The position numbers were made by a program, and so were the translations under genes. A DNA stretch of 64,000 bases. Source: CBDUQN01 sp965369375. GTDB lineage: Bacteria; Krumholzibacteriota; Krumholzibacteriia; Krumholzibacteriales; Krumholzibacteriaceae. Below are positions 19,135 to 28,636 of this stretch, piece by piece. The notes beneath the pieces are model-generated. The model saw only the letters and a list, made by a program, of their open reading frames with translations, ran no database searches and was not told the DNA's origin. Position 1 is the first letter of the stretch, and every line of letters begins with the position of its first letter. Location: positions 1-64,000 of the forward strand of contig CBDUQN010000007.1 in NCBI GenBank assembly GCA_965369375.1, in the 5' to 3' direction.

Positions 19135-22100
19135 TTAAAAGGTAAACTCGGCGGTAACGTGAAGGCCGAGCGAATGATTGATCCACCCCGTTTGCCCCGC
19201 CACAGATCTCACGTAACTCATCGAAACCGTTCCACTGATCTTATTGCTAAATCGGTATGAGGCACGCGGAGTTACCGAAAGTACGTTGTCCGATTTCCGC
19301 TGATTGTATTTCGAGCTGGAATTGTATGAGATGCCGAGGTCGGCCGTCAACGTGCTTTTGAACTTGATCTTCTTGCGGCCGAGAAACGGAAGAGGAATCC
19401 CGAATCCTTTCGTTCCCGAGAAGTTGTATTTCATGTTGAACGTCACGCCCCAGCCTTTCGACCAGATCTCCTGCATGTTGTCAATCGTGACGTTTCGCTT
19501 GTAACTTACACCGACATTCGTCGTCAGGTCGTTTTTCCATACAAAATTCCAGTTGGGACTGAGCAAATATGATGTTACATCTCTTCTGATGTCCGATGAT
19601 GTCTTCTTCTCGAAACTTACCTTCAGATCGCTCTGCTTGATGAATGATTTCAGAAATCTGGAATTCTCCATCCCGCCCCAGCTCAGGTTAAGGCTCGGCC
19701 AGGTTACCCGTTCCGTCCTCGTCACCGTGCCGCCATGGTTACTCTTGGCAATGACATAATTGAATCTGACATCGAGATCTATCCTCGGAGCCAATTCTAT
19801 TCCCGAGCGAAGATCGAAGACCAGATTATCATTCTCGCGCTCGGGATTGTTCTCCACCTCTTTTGATCTGCCAAGCACGCCGCTCTTGCTTGACAGGCCG
19901 AACTGATACGCAAAACCGGCGCGCTCGTAGAGACGCTGATAGCTGCTCCGGCGGGTGTGATTGATGTTGGATTTCAGCGGCTCGATGCGGCCCATCAATC
20001 TGAACAGCTTTTTGAAAATTTTCAGAGGGTCGGTTTTCGAGGCAGCCGTGGTATCCGACTCTGCCTGCTGTTGCTCATCCGGCTCTTTATCCTTCTCGGT
20101 AGGCACATCCACCTGCTGTTTCGTGACACCGAGATCGCTCGGCTTAGTTTCCCCTCTTGGTTCGGATTTCTCCTCCCTCTCAGGCGGCGTCGGCGGAGGC
20201 TGCTGCTGCGGCTGGATCTGATTGGGATCGTATCCGGGCAGCAGCTGGGGCTCCGTCATGCTGGTAGGTACAGGAGCTTTGAACTCAGATGGCCGGCTTT
20301 CCCTGAGCCGCCTCTCGCGATCCTCCCTGGTCTCCATTGTTGTGGAACGAGTTGCACCTGACGACCGCCTGCTGCTCGAACCGCGGGGTAGGATATGCAG
20401 GAACTCCCCGAGCATGAGGGAATAGTCGCCGATGTCGACATCGAACACAAAGCTCATATCCCGCTGGGCGTTGACATTTCTCGTGCCGAACGGGTCGCCC
20501 TCCTGCCGTATGTTCGGACGCAGATCCTCATTGTACCGGCTCGTATAGTCGATTCTCGGCCTGAACTGAGACAGGATGAAGAAGTTGCCTCGCGGGCTGA
20601 AGTTCAATCTCAGGCTGTGATTGAAGGATGTCTGTACGCCGACGGGTATCCCGAGAATATAATGGTCTATGCTCCTGTCTCTGTGCTCTTTCATATCGAG
20701 CTCTATCTTGATCGATTGAAAAGGCTCGTACAGTGTCGATACGGAATTGTCGAGACCGGAGCCGTACCCTACGGGGCGCTTTATGAACTCGTCCCCGGTA
20801 AGCGAATGTGTATGCCGCACCTGTCGGGAGGCGGAACTGACGAGACTGAAGTTCGACAGCCAGTACCGCCACTTTATCCCCTTGAAGAGACCGAGCTCGC
20901 GCCCTCTTCTGAAACTGATCCGATAGTTCAGATTGCCGCTGTGCGTTACCGTCGTATCTCTCGTGGTCGGAGAGTATATTTTCTTCTTCGAATAGCTATA
21001 GCTCATCTTCAGGTTGTCGAAAACGGTCTTCATAAGGAAATTCCTCGAACCTCTCCTGCTCAAAGAAATGTTGTAGGAGTGGGAATTGTTAACCGATTTC
21101 TGGCTCTCCCGAATAGCCTCGTCCGCTATTTCGACATCGCTGCGCGGAACATACTTCGGAAGTGCCGTCGAGCTATTTACTCTCGCGGAGAACGGCAGCT
21201 CAAAGCCGAGCGTCGGAATAAAGTGATCGATCCTTGACTTCGCGGAAAATGCCATGGCGTTGTTCGTGACACCGCTCCCCTGCGACTGACGGAGCGAGCG
21301 GAACTCCGGCCCTGTACGCTGCCACTGCCCGCTGAGCTGTATCACATTCGCCAGGTTCGCCGAGAGGCTCACCCGTTCGGCATGATCAATGTCCCTGCGC
21401 ACGCCTCCTAGCTTGATATCGTTGAACCACAGCCACCCGTTGTCGATTAATCTCCCGCTCGTGTTTCTCAATCCGAGATAGAGGTTTCGAACCTCGAAAA
21501 GGGTCGGGTTGCCCCTGACCTTCGCCGTGTAGCTCCTGTCCGGATTGACGACATCTTGAATAGTGGCCGTGACGATCTCCTCGTCACTCTCGACTAATTT
21601 AAGATTTGTCAGATCCCCCAGATTGATGGACACGGAAATCCACCTGCCGCTCATTTCATTCGTGATGGGAATGGCAAGCTCGTAGTAGCTCACGCTGTCG
21701 TAGGCGATCTGGAAGTAGAAATCGCACCCGGCGAGATTGCCCGACCAGTCGGGATAAATGAACAAGTGGAGCTCGCGGTACTGCTGGTAACTCTGACCCT
21801 GGCCGAAGAATCGTTTTACCGCCCTGAACGAGGTCGAATCGGCGAATTTCTCGACGGAGACGATGAGTGATTGCTCTCTGTTCTCTAGGCCCTCTTCCGT
21901 TCCGACGGGATAGGGCGGCCTGTACTGGGGATGATCCTTGTTGTTGATAACTCCGATCGTGATTTTCTGGTTCGGATGAGTCTTATCGAGACTATCGGGA
22001 GGTATCTCGTCGTTGAGATCCCTTATCCCGTTGTACTCCCATTTGTTCCCGACGATCTTGAGTCCCGCGATTTCGATCCTATGTCCCTCCGATCCGACCA

Positions 22101-25100
22101 ATGAGTCGAATCCCGAGACCCACAATCTCATCTGCTGTATTGCATCCCACCGGGGCTCGCCCCCCATATCGGAGACGAGAAAATCGGAGACATGAGACAG
22201 GTCGAGGCGGTACATCCTCCACGCTTTCGACCTGTTGATCTCCCTTTCCGCGTAATATTCTGGATAGTCCGTTTCCGGGTATTGCTCCCTGACATCGACC
22301 AGCGCGGTATCGCCGAGCCTCAGCTCGAGCGCATAGTAGGCGTTTGATTCGTCGAGACGTCCGTTCTTGTTGAGGTCCTCCGAATCGTGAATCCCGTTGA
22401 GGATTCGGCTGTTGATCCCCCTGTATACCTGTCTCGTTTCGTCCCATGTCGCTTCGTTGAGAATCCCTGGGTATGGATCCCTGTATAATTTCTCGTCCAC
22501 GGCACCCACGAATCCCGAGTCCTCGTCGGCGGTCCAGGTATATGGCGGTTTGTCTTCATCGTTGAATGCATCGAGCTCGGGCTCGAAAAAGTCCTCGTCG
22601 ATCTTTCCGATATCGATATGAAGGACGCCACCCCGCCGGGCGGGATCGATCTGGTAATCATTTACCCAGATCTCGAGGTATTGCGTGGTTGTGAGATCGA
22701 GCCCCCCGGGGAAACCGGTCATGACGCCGGCCCACTGATCGTCTCTCGCTACATCCGGATTGTGCACCTTGATAAAGAGGGATGTGATGTTCGAATTCTC
22801 CCTCGTATCGAGGCTGGGATTGAGATCCCAGCGGGTCGTCACCCATTTGTCGAGCTGATCCGTCCTGCTCGGATTGAACCAGTTAAAATCCGGTACGTCA
22901 TCCACCGAGGTGCCGAGCGGCTCGAGGGTGACGGGATCGAGGGGCGGGCTCGCTTCGAACCAATTTCTCCGCACGAGGCTGATCGCATCGCTGTCCTCGA
23001 CACCTTCCATATCATCGATGAAGGCCTCTCCCTTCACATTCGGGTTGGGAATGCTCATGGCCATCTCGGCGCTTATATTGAGGCTGCTCTGATCGTCGGT
23101 GTCGACTCTCGGGAGTATATTGGCGATCGATGTCATCCATCGGGGGTTGAAGGTGAAGTTACCGTTGATATCGGCCGCCATATTCCTGCCCGGTTCCTCG
23201 CCGAGGCGGGGACTGTACTTCGGCGATCCGGTGGAGTTGTAGAGATACGTCAAGTTGAGCCGTGAATGCTTGGAAAGGTCGATGTTGGCCCCGACACCGA
23301 GCAGCGAGCTCTTTCCGCCGCCGATAATCGGCACGTGCTGGTAGTCGATCGACACCCTCGCATCGGGGCGCGCCTGGAGCTCGGCGAGCACCTCCCCCTT
23401 GAGCGTCACCGTCCCCGACATGTAATCGATGTCGTAATCGGCGCCTCGCGAGAGCTTGACACCATCAATTGTTATCGCCTCGCTCCCCTCGATAATATCG
23501 AATGCGGCGAGCTGAAAGGTTCGCTGACCGCTCGACGCCTCGACAACGACATCGTAGAGGTGACTCTCGTTCTTGAGCGAGGGGGTGAGCACCTTGTTGT
23601 AGATGGCATTATTCCTCTCCAGGGTAGCGTCATCGAAATCCGATTCGCCCGGATCGTCGGGATTTATGAACGGTTCGGCGACATAGAACTTATTCGCGTC
23701 GACCATGACCTCGTAGGGGACATCGAAGGGCTCGAACCAGGGAAGCATAATATAGCCGTCTGCGAGGTTGAGAATCCCCGGAACGTTATCCACCTCATCA
23801 TCCCTGGCCGCCGCCCCAGTGCGGTCGTAGCGGTCGAGGCCGAAGAGCCGCAGGTAGAGTATATTCGACTCGGTATGTATATGGTTGTTATCCTCGTTCA
23901 CGTTCCGCTCGATGCGAACGCGGAACGGCGCGTCGGGATCTATCCTCCCCGAGCCGAGTGAATAGATGTTTCTCATCATCATCTTCCAGGTGGACGGATA
24001 GGGAGAAACGGTGCTGTCGGCGCCGAAGTCTTCATAGGGGGGGCATATCAATTCGGCTGTCAGTGTGTCGGTCTCTGAAGCCGAAAATTCCCTGTAATCT
24101 CCAACAACGTACTTCGCGGCCGTCCCGACATCCTCCGACTTGTACCGGACGACGAGCGCCCGGCCATCGGCGAGTGTCTGAAAAAGCCGCATTCCGATGT
24201 ACCGCGTGACCCCTTCGGATGAATACTCCTGGATCAGCTCGAAATCCTCTTCGATATCGAGCTTCCTGAACCTTCCCCTAAACGAATTCTCCGATTCGTC
24301 GATCTCCTTGTTATCGGGAACCGGATACGCCCTCATAAAGTACTCCGCCTCGCCGGTCTGGCCGTACTCATGGGGTTTGAGAGAGATAAATACCTCCATC
24401 TCGTCATTATCCGCGCCTCCGACGACAGGATAGATCCTCCGGAAGTTGTTGGACGGATCGTCGAAGGCATCCTTGAAATTATCGCCCGGCGTTTCGAAGA
24501 AGAAGAACTGACGTTTGATGAAGCCGTAATCGGCCACTTTCCAGCTGCTCGTCTGACCGCCCGTCGCGGTGAATGTCCCCGTCGCCGTCTCCCCCTCCTC
24601 TTTGCTCGCGATGACGGTAAGCTCCATGGGACCGACCTGCGCCACGGTCTTGATGCCGAAGAGACCCTTGGCCGTTCCCGAGTAACTTATCAGCTGCGCC
24701 CCTCTCAGCGTGAGGTCCGTATCGCCCATCTCGATCAGCTTGATGATCTCGTCGTCGAAACCGATGTAGTTCATCCGGACACGGTTGGTCGAACCGATTC
24801 CCGTTCCCTGGCTCGAGTGGCTGATCTCGACGTTTATCTTTTCACCGATATTGCCGTGCAGGTCTACCGAGAGCCTTTGTTGCATGTCGAGATCGGGAAA
24901 CTTGTTCTGCTGAGGCCGCCCCTCGGTCTGCGGACAGTTCGCGCACCAGTTCGACTTGCCGCCGATCGTAATGCTCTCTCGGCCCTGAACGGTGAGGTTG
25001 GTCGCCTTGCCGCTTCCGATGATTCGCTCCAACTGTTTCGGTAACGGTATCGGAATGTCGATCGACAGCAGTCCCTTGCCCGCCTTGCCCTTCCGTTCCC

Positions 25101-25629
25101 GTTGCAGGCTGTACTTGATGTCTTCGATCCAGATCTCTCTGTTGCTCTTCTCCCTGACCCTTCTTACGTACTCGTCGAGCGTAATAAGCTCGATTTCCAT
25201 TCCCTCGAGAGCCATATCACGCGGGTTGTAGTAGTAGAAAGCGTCCCGTCTCTCCTCGTTGCGCGAAAACCGGTACCCCGCCGGCACGCGGAACGTGTAG
25301 ACATACTCCGAGAGAAGATCGAATTCGACTACTTTCTTCCTGAAATCGAATGTGCCGCCGAGGAAGTTCGGATAGATGCTCAATCCCCCGAGCACGATGT
25401 ACCGCGCGGGCGGTTCTCCCTTCTCGGCGATGTAGTAACGGATTGAGAGTTTCTCGGACATATCTCGAAGATCTATGCCGAGATCCGTGTTGAGCGTATC
25501 GGTTTGGGACCAGAGGGGAAACGGAAGGAACAATACAAGGAACAATACGAGGATGATCGCAAAATAAATCGACCGTCGTGAAATCGACCCCGCCCGCTCT
25601 CTGATGCAAGCCTTTACTAACAACGCCAT
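19135..25629 (-). CDS. sprA: SprA/Sov-type outer membrane translocon of the type IX secretion system
   Basis: A 2,164-residue outer-membrane protein, the size of Bacteroidota SprA, the beta-barrel through which T9SS substrates cross the outer membrane. A signal peptide (residues 20-42) ends PLWS before QTDTL. SprA-family landmarks are the ITIGGKSNWCANC and PQQNKFPDLDMQQRLSVDL region (about 230-270) and GEAFIDDMEGVEDSDAIS near residue 865. Many aromatic, alternating barrel strands follow, and the protein ends in AEFTF as outer-membrane barrels do. A Pro/Gln-rich insertion lies near residue 1810. The ATG at 25629 abuts its AGGTGG; a TTG two codons in has better spacing. No other T9SS component is in the window. 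Confidence 0.92.
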   Translation of the reverse strand: MALLVKACIRERAGSISRRSIYFAIILVLFLVLFLPFPLWSQTDTLNTDLGIDLRDMSEKLSIRYYIAEKGEPPARYIVLGGLSIYPNFLGGTFDFRKKVVEFDLLSEYVYTFRVPAGYRFSRNEERRDAFYYYNPRDMALEGMEIELITLDEYVRRVREKSNREIWIEDIKYSLQRERKGKAGKGLLSIDIPIPLPKQLERIIGSGKATNLTVQGRESITIGGKSNWCANCPQTEGRPQQNKFPDLDMQQRLSVDLHGNIGEKINVEISHSSQGTGIGSTNRVRMNYIGFDDEIIKLIEMGDTDLTLRGAQLISYSGTAKGLFGIKTVAQVGPMELTVIASKEEGETATGTFTATGGQTSSWKVADYGFIKRQFFFFETPGDNFKDAFDDPSNNFRRIYPVVGGADNDEMEVFISLKPHEYGQTGEAEYFMRAYPVPDNKEIDESENSFRGRFRKLDIEEDFELIQEYSSEGVTRYIGMRLFQTLADGRALVVRYKSEDVGTAAKYVVGDYREFSASETDTLTAELICPPYEDFGADSTVSPYPSTWKMMMRNIYSLGSGRIDPDAPFRVRIERNVNEDNNHIHTESNILYLRLFGLDRYDRTGAAARDDEVDNVPGILNLADGYIMLPWFEPFDVPYEVMVDANKFYVAEPFINPDDPGESDFDDATLERNNAIYNKVLTPSLKNESHLYDVVVEASSGQRTFQLAAFDIIEGSEAITIDGVKLSRGADYDIDYMSGTVTLKGEVLAELQARPDARVSIDYQHVPIIGGGKSSLLGVGANIDLSKHSRLNLTYLYNSTGSPKYSPRLGEEPGRNMAADINGNFTFNPRWMTSIANILPRVDTDDQSSLNISAEMAMSIPNPNVKGEAFIDDMEGVEDSDAISLVRRNWFEASPPLDPVTLEPLGTSVDDVPDFNWFNPSRTDQLDKWVTTRWDLNPSLDTRENSNITSLFIKVHNPDVARDDQWAGVMTGFPGGLDLTTTQYLEIWVNDYQIDPARRGGVLHIDIGKIDEDFFEPELDAFNDEDKPPYTWTADEDSGFVGAVDEKLYRDPYPGILNEATWDETRQVYRGINSRILNGIHDSEDLNKNGRLDESNAYYALELRLGDTALVDVREQYPETDYPEYYAEREINRSKAWRMYRLDLSHVSDFLVSDMGGEPRWDAIQQMRLWVSGFDSLVGSEGHRIEIAGLKIVGNKWEYNGIRDLNDEIPPDSLDKTHPNQKITIGVINNKDHPQYRPPYPVGTEEGLENREQSLIVSVEKFADSTSFRAVKRFFGQGQSYQQYRELHLFIYPDWSGNLAGCDFYFQIAYDSVSYYELAIPITNEMSGRWISVSINLGDLTNLKLVESDEEIVTATIQDVVNPDRSYTAKVRGNPTLFEVRNLYLGLRNTSGRLIDNGWLWFNDIKLGGVRRDIDHAERVSLSANLANVIQLSGQWQRTGPEFRSLRQSQGSGVTNNAMAFSAKSRIDHFIPTLGFELPFSARVNSSTALPKYVPRSDVEIADEAIRESQKSVNNSHSYNISLSRRGSRNFLMKTVFDNLKMSYSYSKKKIYSPTTRDTTVTHSGNLNYRISFRRGRELGLFKGIKWRYWLSNFSLVSSASRQVRHTHSLTGDEFIKRPVGYGSGLDNSVSTLYEPFQSIKIELDMKEHRDRSIDHYILGIPVGVQTSFNHSLRLNFSPRGNFFILSQFRPRIDYTSRYNEDLRPNIRQEGDPFGTRNVNAQRDMSFVFDVDIGDYSLMLGEFLHILPRGSSSRRSSGATRSTTMETREDRERRLRESRPSEFKAPVPTSMTEPQLLPGYDPNQIQPQQQPPPTPPEREEKSEPRGETKPSDLGVTKQQVDVPTEKDKEPDEQQQAESDTTAASKTDPLKIFKKLFRLMGRIEPLKSNINHTRRSSYQRLYERAGFAYQFGLSSKSGVLGRSKEVENNPERENDNLVFDLRSGIELAPRIDLDVRFNYVIAKSNHGGTVTRTERVTWPSLNLSWGGMENSRFLKSFIKQSDLKVSFEKKTSSDIRRDVTSYLLSPNWNFVWKNDLTTNVGVSYKRNVTIDNMQEIWSKGWGVTFNMKYNFSGTKGFGIPLPFLGRKKIKFKSTLTADLGISYNSSSKYNQRKSDNVLSVTPRASYRFSNKISGTVSMSYVRSVAGQTGWINHSLGLHVTAEFTF

Positions 25630-26061
25630 CCACCTGTGAAATCGCCATTGTCGGTTTTAGTTACCGGCCGCTCCTCTCGCTCCGGACTTCCGAGTGCAAC
25701 GGTCGGCGGTATCGGTATCAGCCAAAAATCCTCTATCCCCTGCATTTAAAATCTCTGTTGTTCACAAATAAATATGTGTTACATTATTTTTACGCATAAT
25801 TCTTGAAACACTTTGTTAAAGCAGTAGGTTCGACAGGCCGGCACTGTCCCGAAAAAGAGACAAGACCATGAAATATTGTCCACAAGAAGGTACACGAACC
25901 CAACCTCCCGCCTGCTGGTTTTATGCAAGCAGCTCAGGGGTGGGAGTCCGTGAATCGAGAATAGTCAACCTTCACTACGGGCGCTCGAGGACGGTTCCTC
26001 GGTGTGCGCCGGTTATGGCGCGGGGCATCCCCGCCCCATGCAGAAAAATCCTCCTAACTCT
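25630..26061. other. divergent intergenic region between sprA and lptF
   Basis: 432 bases without a credible gene. The middle (about 25730-25830) is AT-rich and should hold the divergent promoters, but I could not pick out a convincing -35/-10 pair. The right end holds a GC hairpin 23 bases before lptF. Confidence 0.5.
26012..26034 (+). repeat. GTTA...GGGGCA intergenic element, copy 3
   Basis: Begins GTTATGG and contains the perfect stem GCGGGG-CAT-CCCCGC (26020-26034), extended by ATGG/CCAT across a mismatch. It resembles the elements at 10006-10035 and 11090-11116 in its GTTA head and GGGGCA core, and lies just upstream of lptF, where it could fold in the mRNA leader. Confidence 0.4.
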
Positions 26062-27525
26062 ATGAAAATGTATATTCTTGATAGATACATCATCAAATCG
26101 CACGTCGCCCCTTACCTCTTCGGCCTTGCCCTCATTACCTTCGTTTTCGTCATGGATTTCATCTTCAGGTACCTCGACCTCTTCATCGGGAAGGGGGTTG
26201 ATTTCTTCGTCGTTTTGGAGTTCTTCGTGCTCTCACTGGGTCATATGTTTGCATTAATTATTCCAATGGCCGTGATGCCCGCCACGCTCATGGCGTTCGG
26301 ACAATTGACTTCCGAAAACGAAGTTACGGCCATGAAGGCGATGGGAGTCTCACTCTACCGGATGATTCTGCCCGTTTTGCTGGCCGCGATACTCCTCGCG
26401 GGGGGGCTCGTTTTCTACAATAACCGCATTCTCCCCGAGAGCAACCACCGGCTCATGAACCTGATGATCGATATCGGAAAGATGAAACCGACACTCGAAA
26501 TACGGGAAAACATCTTCAGCGAAGCTGTCGAGGGATACACGATCCTCGTCCGGGAAAAAGATGACCGGACAGGCAGGATCGAGGATATACAGATTTTCGA
26601 GAAGAAGCGGGGCGGCATTCCGAAAACGATCATAGCCCGCCGGGGAACGATGCGGTTCATCGCCGAGGAGGGTGTTCTGCGGTTCGAACTCGAAGACGGA
26701 GAGATCCACGACATGCCGGATCCGAAGGATGTGAGAACATACCGCCGGACGACATTCAAGCATTTGGTCCTCAACATTCAGGATATCGAGCGAAAACTGA
26801 AACGGAGCCAGCGTTCCCACCGCGGTGACCGGGAAATGAGCGCGGCGATGATGCGGGCGAGAATCGTGGAGATCGAACAGAATATCGGGGGCGTGAAAAA
26901 TCACATGCACCTGGTGGCTGCAGAGCCGTACCTGAACTCACTCACGCCGCATTTTCCCGTTTTTGGGGATCTCTCGCCCAGCCAGGAAACGGCATCCCCG
27001 CTGCCGGGTCCCACCCCGAGAAAAGCGACAAGCCAGGACATGAGGCGGGTGGCGGAACAGGTCCTTCAGGTGCTCGAAACGGAAACACACGTCATCGAAT
27101 CGAACAGAAGCCAGATATCCAGATACGGCGTCGAGATTCACAAGAAGTATTCGATCCCTTTCAGCTGCATCATTTTCATTCTTCTCGGCGCCCCCCTCGC
27201 AATCCGATCCGGCAAAAGGGGAATGACGATGGCGGTTGGATTCAGTATCCTGTTCTTCCTGGTTTACTATGTCTTCCTCATTAGCGGGGAAAAGCTCGCG
27301 GACCGGAGATTCGTCGCCCCCTGGCTTGCGATGTGGCTGCCGAACATCCTTTTCACAGTGTCCGCGATGCTGCTGCTTCACAGCACCGTTCGGGAGGCAC
27401 AGACGATCAACTGGAAACGATTCAATATTTTACAAAGGATCAGGCGGCGCGGGACGGCGGACACCGCGCAACCGAGCGATAGTAAGCGAACGCGCAAGGC
27501 GCTTGGGCGAAAAGACACACCGTGA
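26062..27525 (+). CDS. lptF: LPS export permease LptF-type (YjgP/YjgQ family)
   Basis: Inner-membrane permease of the LptB2FG transporter that extracts LPS from the inner membrane. Three N-terminal membrane helices (about 10-120) include the family motif GQLTSENEVTAMKAMGVS. A periplasmic beta-jellyroll domain with a charged helical insertion (about 255-345) follows, then three C-terminal helices with SCIIFILLGAPLAIRSGKRG. I chose the ATG at 26062 because it gives MKMYILDRYIIKS, the usual family start; no Shine-Dalgarno is evident. At 487 residues it is longer than typical (about 360) because of the insertion. It overlaps lptG by four bases (GTGA). Confidence 0.9.
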   Translation: MKMYILDRYIIKSHVAPYLFGLALITFVFVMDFIFRYLDLFIGKGVDFFVVLEFFVLSLGHMFALIIPMAVMPATLMAFGQLTSENEVTAMKAMGVSLYRMILPVLLAAILLAGGLVFYNNRILPESNHRLMNLMIDIGKMKPTLEIRENIFSEAVEGYTILVREKDDRTGRIEDIQIFEKKRGGIPKTIIARRGTMRFIAEEGVLRFELEDGEIHDMPDPKDVRTYRRTTFKHLVLNIQDIERKLKRSQRSHRGDREMSAAMMRARIVEIEQNIGGVKNHMHLVAAEPYLNSLTPHFPVFGDLSPSQETASPLPGPTPRKATSQDMRRVAEQVLQVLETETHVIESNRSQISRYGVEIHKKYSIPFSCIIFILLGAPLAIRSGKRGMTMAVGFSILFFLVYYVFLISGEKLADRRFVAPWLAMWLPNILFTVSAMLLLHSTVREAQTINWKRFNILQRIRRRGTADTAQPSDSKRTRKALGRKDTP

Positions 27526-28601
27526 GAATACATGACAGATATATTCTGAATGGTTTTTTGCGGAACCTCGCACTGGGTCTGCTGGCGTTCACCGTTATCT
27601 ATATCACGGTGGACGTAAACGAAAAGGTAGACACGTTCCTCGATCACAATGCGCAGGTCATCGATATCATCTCCTACTATATCTTCAAAATCCCCTGGAT
27701 CATAGTCCTCATCCTGCCCGTTTCGATTCTCCTCTCGACGATTTTCTCTCTCGGCAGACTCTCGCAGGAAAACGAGCTCACCGCGTTCATCGCTTCGGGA
27801 ACACCGCTCGTCAGGGTGGCGGCGCCTATTTTGGTATCTGCATTCTTCATCAGTTTCATATCGATCGCTTTTGGTGAATTCGTTGTCCCGAGGGCGAATC
27901 GCAAAAGCGAGCGGATCATGCTCGTTGAAATCGAAAAAAAGAAAAAGCGCGATTCCTTTCGGTACAAACACAATCTTCACTACCAAGGCGAAAACGACCG
28001 CGTCTACGTCGCCGACAAGTACGATCTCCAGATGAATGTCCTCGTCAATGTGATTATCCACGAGTACGAGGACGCGAGCATACGAAGGAGAATTGACGCG
28101 AGAAAGGCGTTCTGGGACGGTGAAAAATGGGTATTCGTTAACTGCGTCGTTCGGGAATTTGTTGGTGACAAAGAGACGATCTCCACCTTCGACCGCATCG
28201 CCATGACCGATCTGCCCGAGAAGCCCGACGATCTCGCCAAGGAGGAGATCGCGCCGGAAGAGATGAATTATAAGGAGCTCCGAGAGTATATAGACAAGGT
28301 GAGGCGCAGCGGGGGACCGGTCGACAAGTACCTCGTCGATCTCTACTTCAAATTCAGCTTTCCGTTTACCAACCTTATCTTCGCCGTGATCGGAGCGGCT
28401 CTATCGTCGGCGAAACGAAAACCTTCCCTTGCCACCGGATTCGGCCTGACGCTCTTTATCAGCTTCACGTATTACGGAATATTGAGAATCGGGCAGGCGC
28501 TCGGCCACAGCGCGACGATTCAACCTCTGCTTGGAGCATGGATCGGAAATATTATATTTATAGTGATTGGTTGCGCCCTCCTGTTTCACGCGAACCGCTG
28601 A
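27522..28601 (+). CDS. lptG: LPS export permease LptG-type
   Basis: Partner permease of LptF, 359 residues, with the same six-helix plus periplasmic domain layout. GRLSQENELTAFIASGTPL is the family signature near residue 85, and FPFTNLIFAVIGAALSS begins the C-terminal helices. It starts at a GTG inside the lptF stop (GTGA overlap), so the two are translationally coupled. LptB and LptC are encoded about 18 kb away in the rpoN cluster; an LptA homologue is not visible. Confidence 0.9.
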   Translation: MRIHDRYILNGFLRNLALGLLAFTVIYITVDVNEKVDTFLDHNAQVIDIISYYIFKIPWIIVLILPVSILLSTIFSLGRLSQENELTAFIASGTPLVRVAAPILVSAFFISFISIAFGEFVVPRANRKSERIMLVEIEKKKKRDSFRYKHNLHYQGENDRVYVADKYDLQMNVLVNVIIHEYEDASIRRRIDARKAFWDGEKWVFVNCVVREFVGDKETISTFDRIAMTDLPEKPDDLAKEEIAPEEMNYKELREYIDKVRRSGGPVDKYLVDLYFKFSFPFTNLIFAVIGAALSSAKRKPSLATGFGLTLFISFTYYGILRIGQALGHSATIQPLLGAWIGNIIFIVIGCALLFHANR

Positions 28602-28636
28602 TGCACACCCGCGCATAACCGGTGGGAGCACATACA

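Noticed and set aside
25868..26065. 65-codon ORF upstream of lptF
   Set aside because: No ribosome site and no protein-like composition; it ends inside lptF's first codons and overlaps a hairpin.
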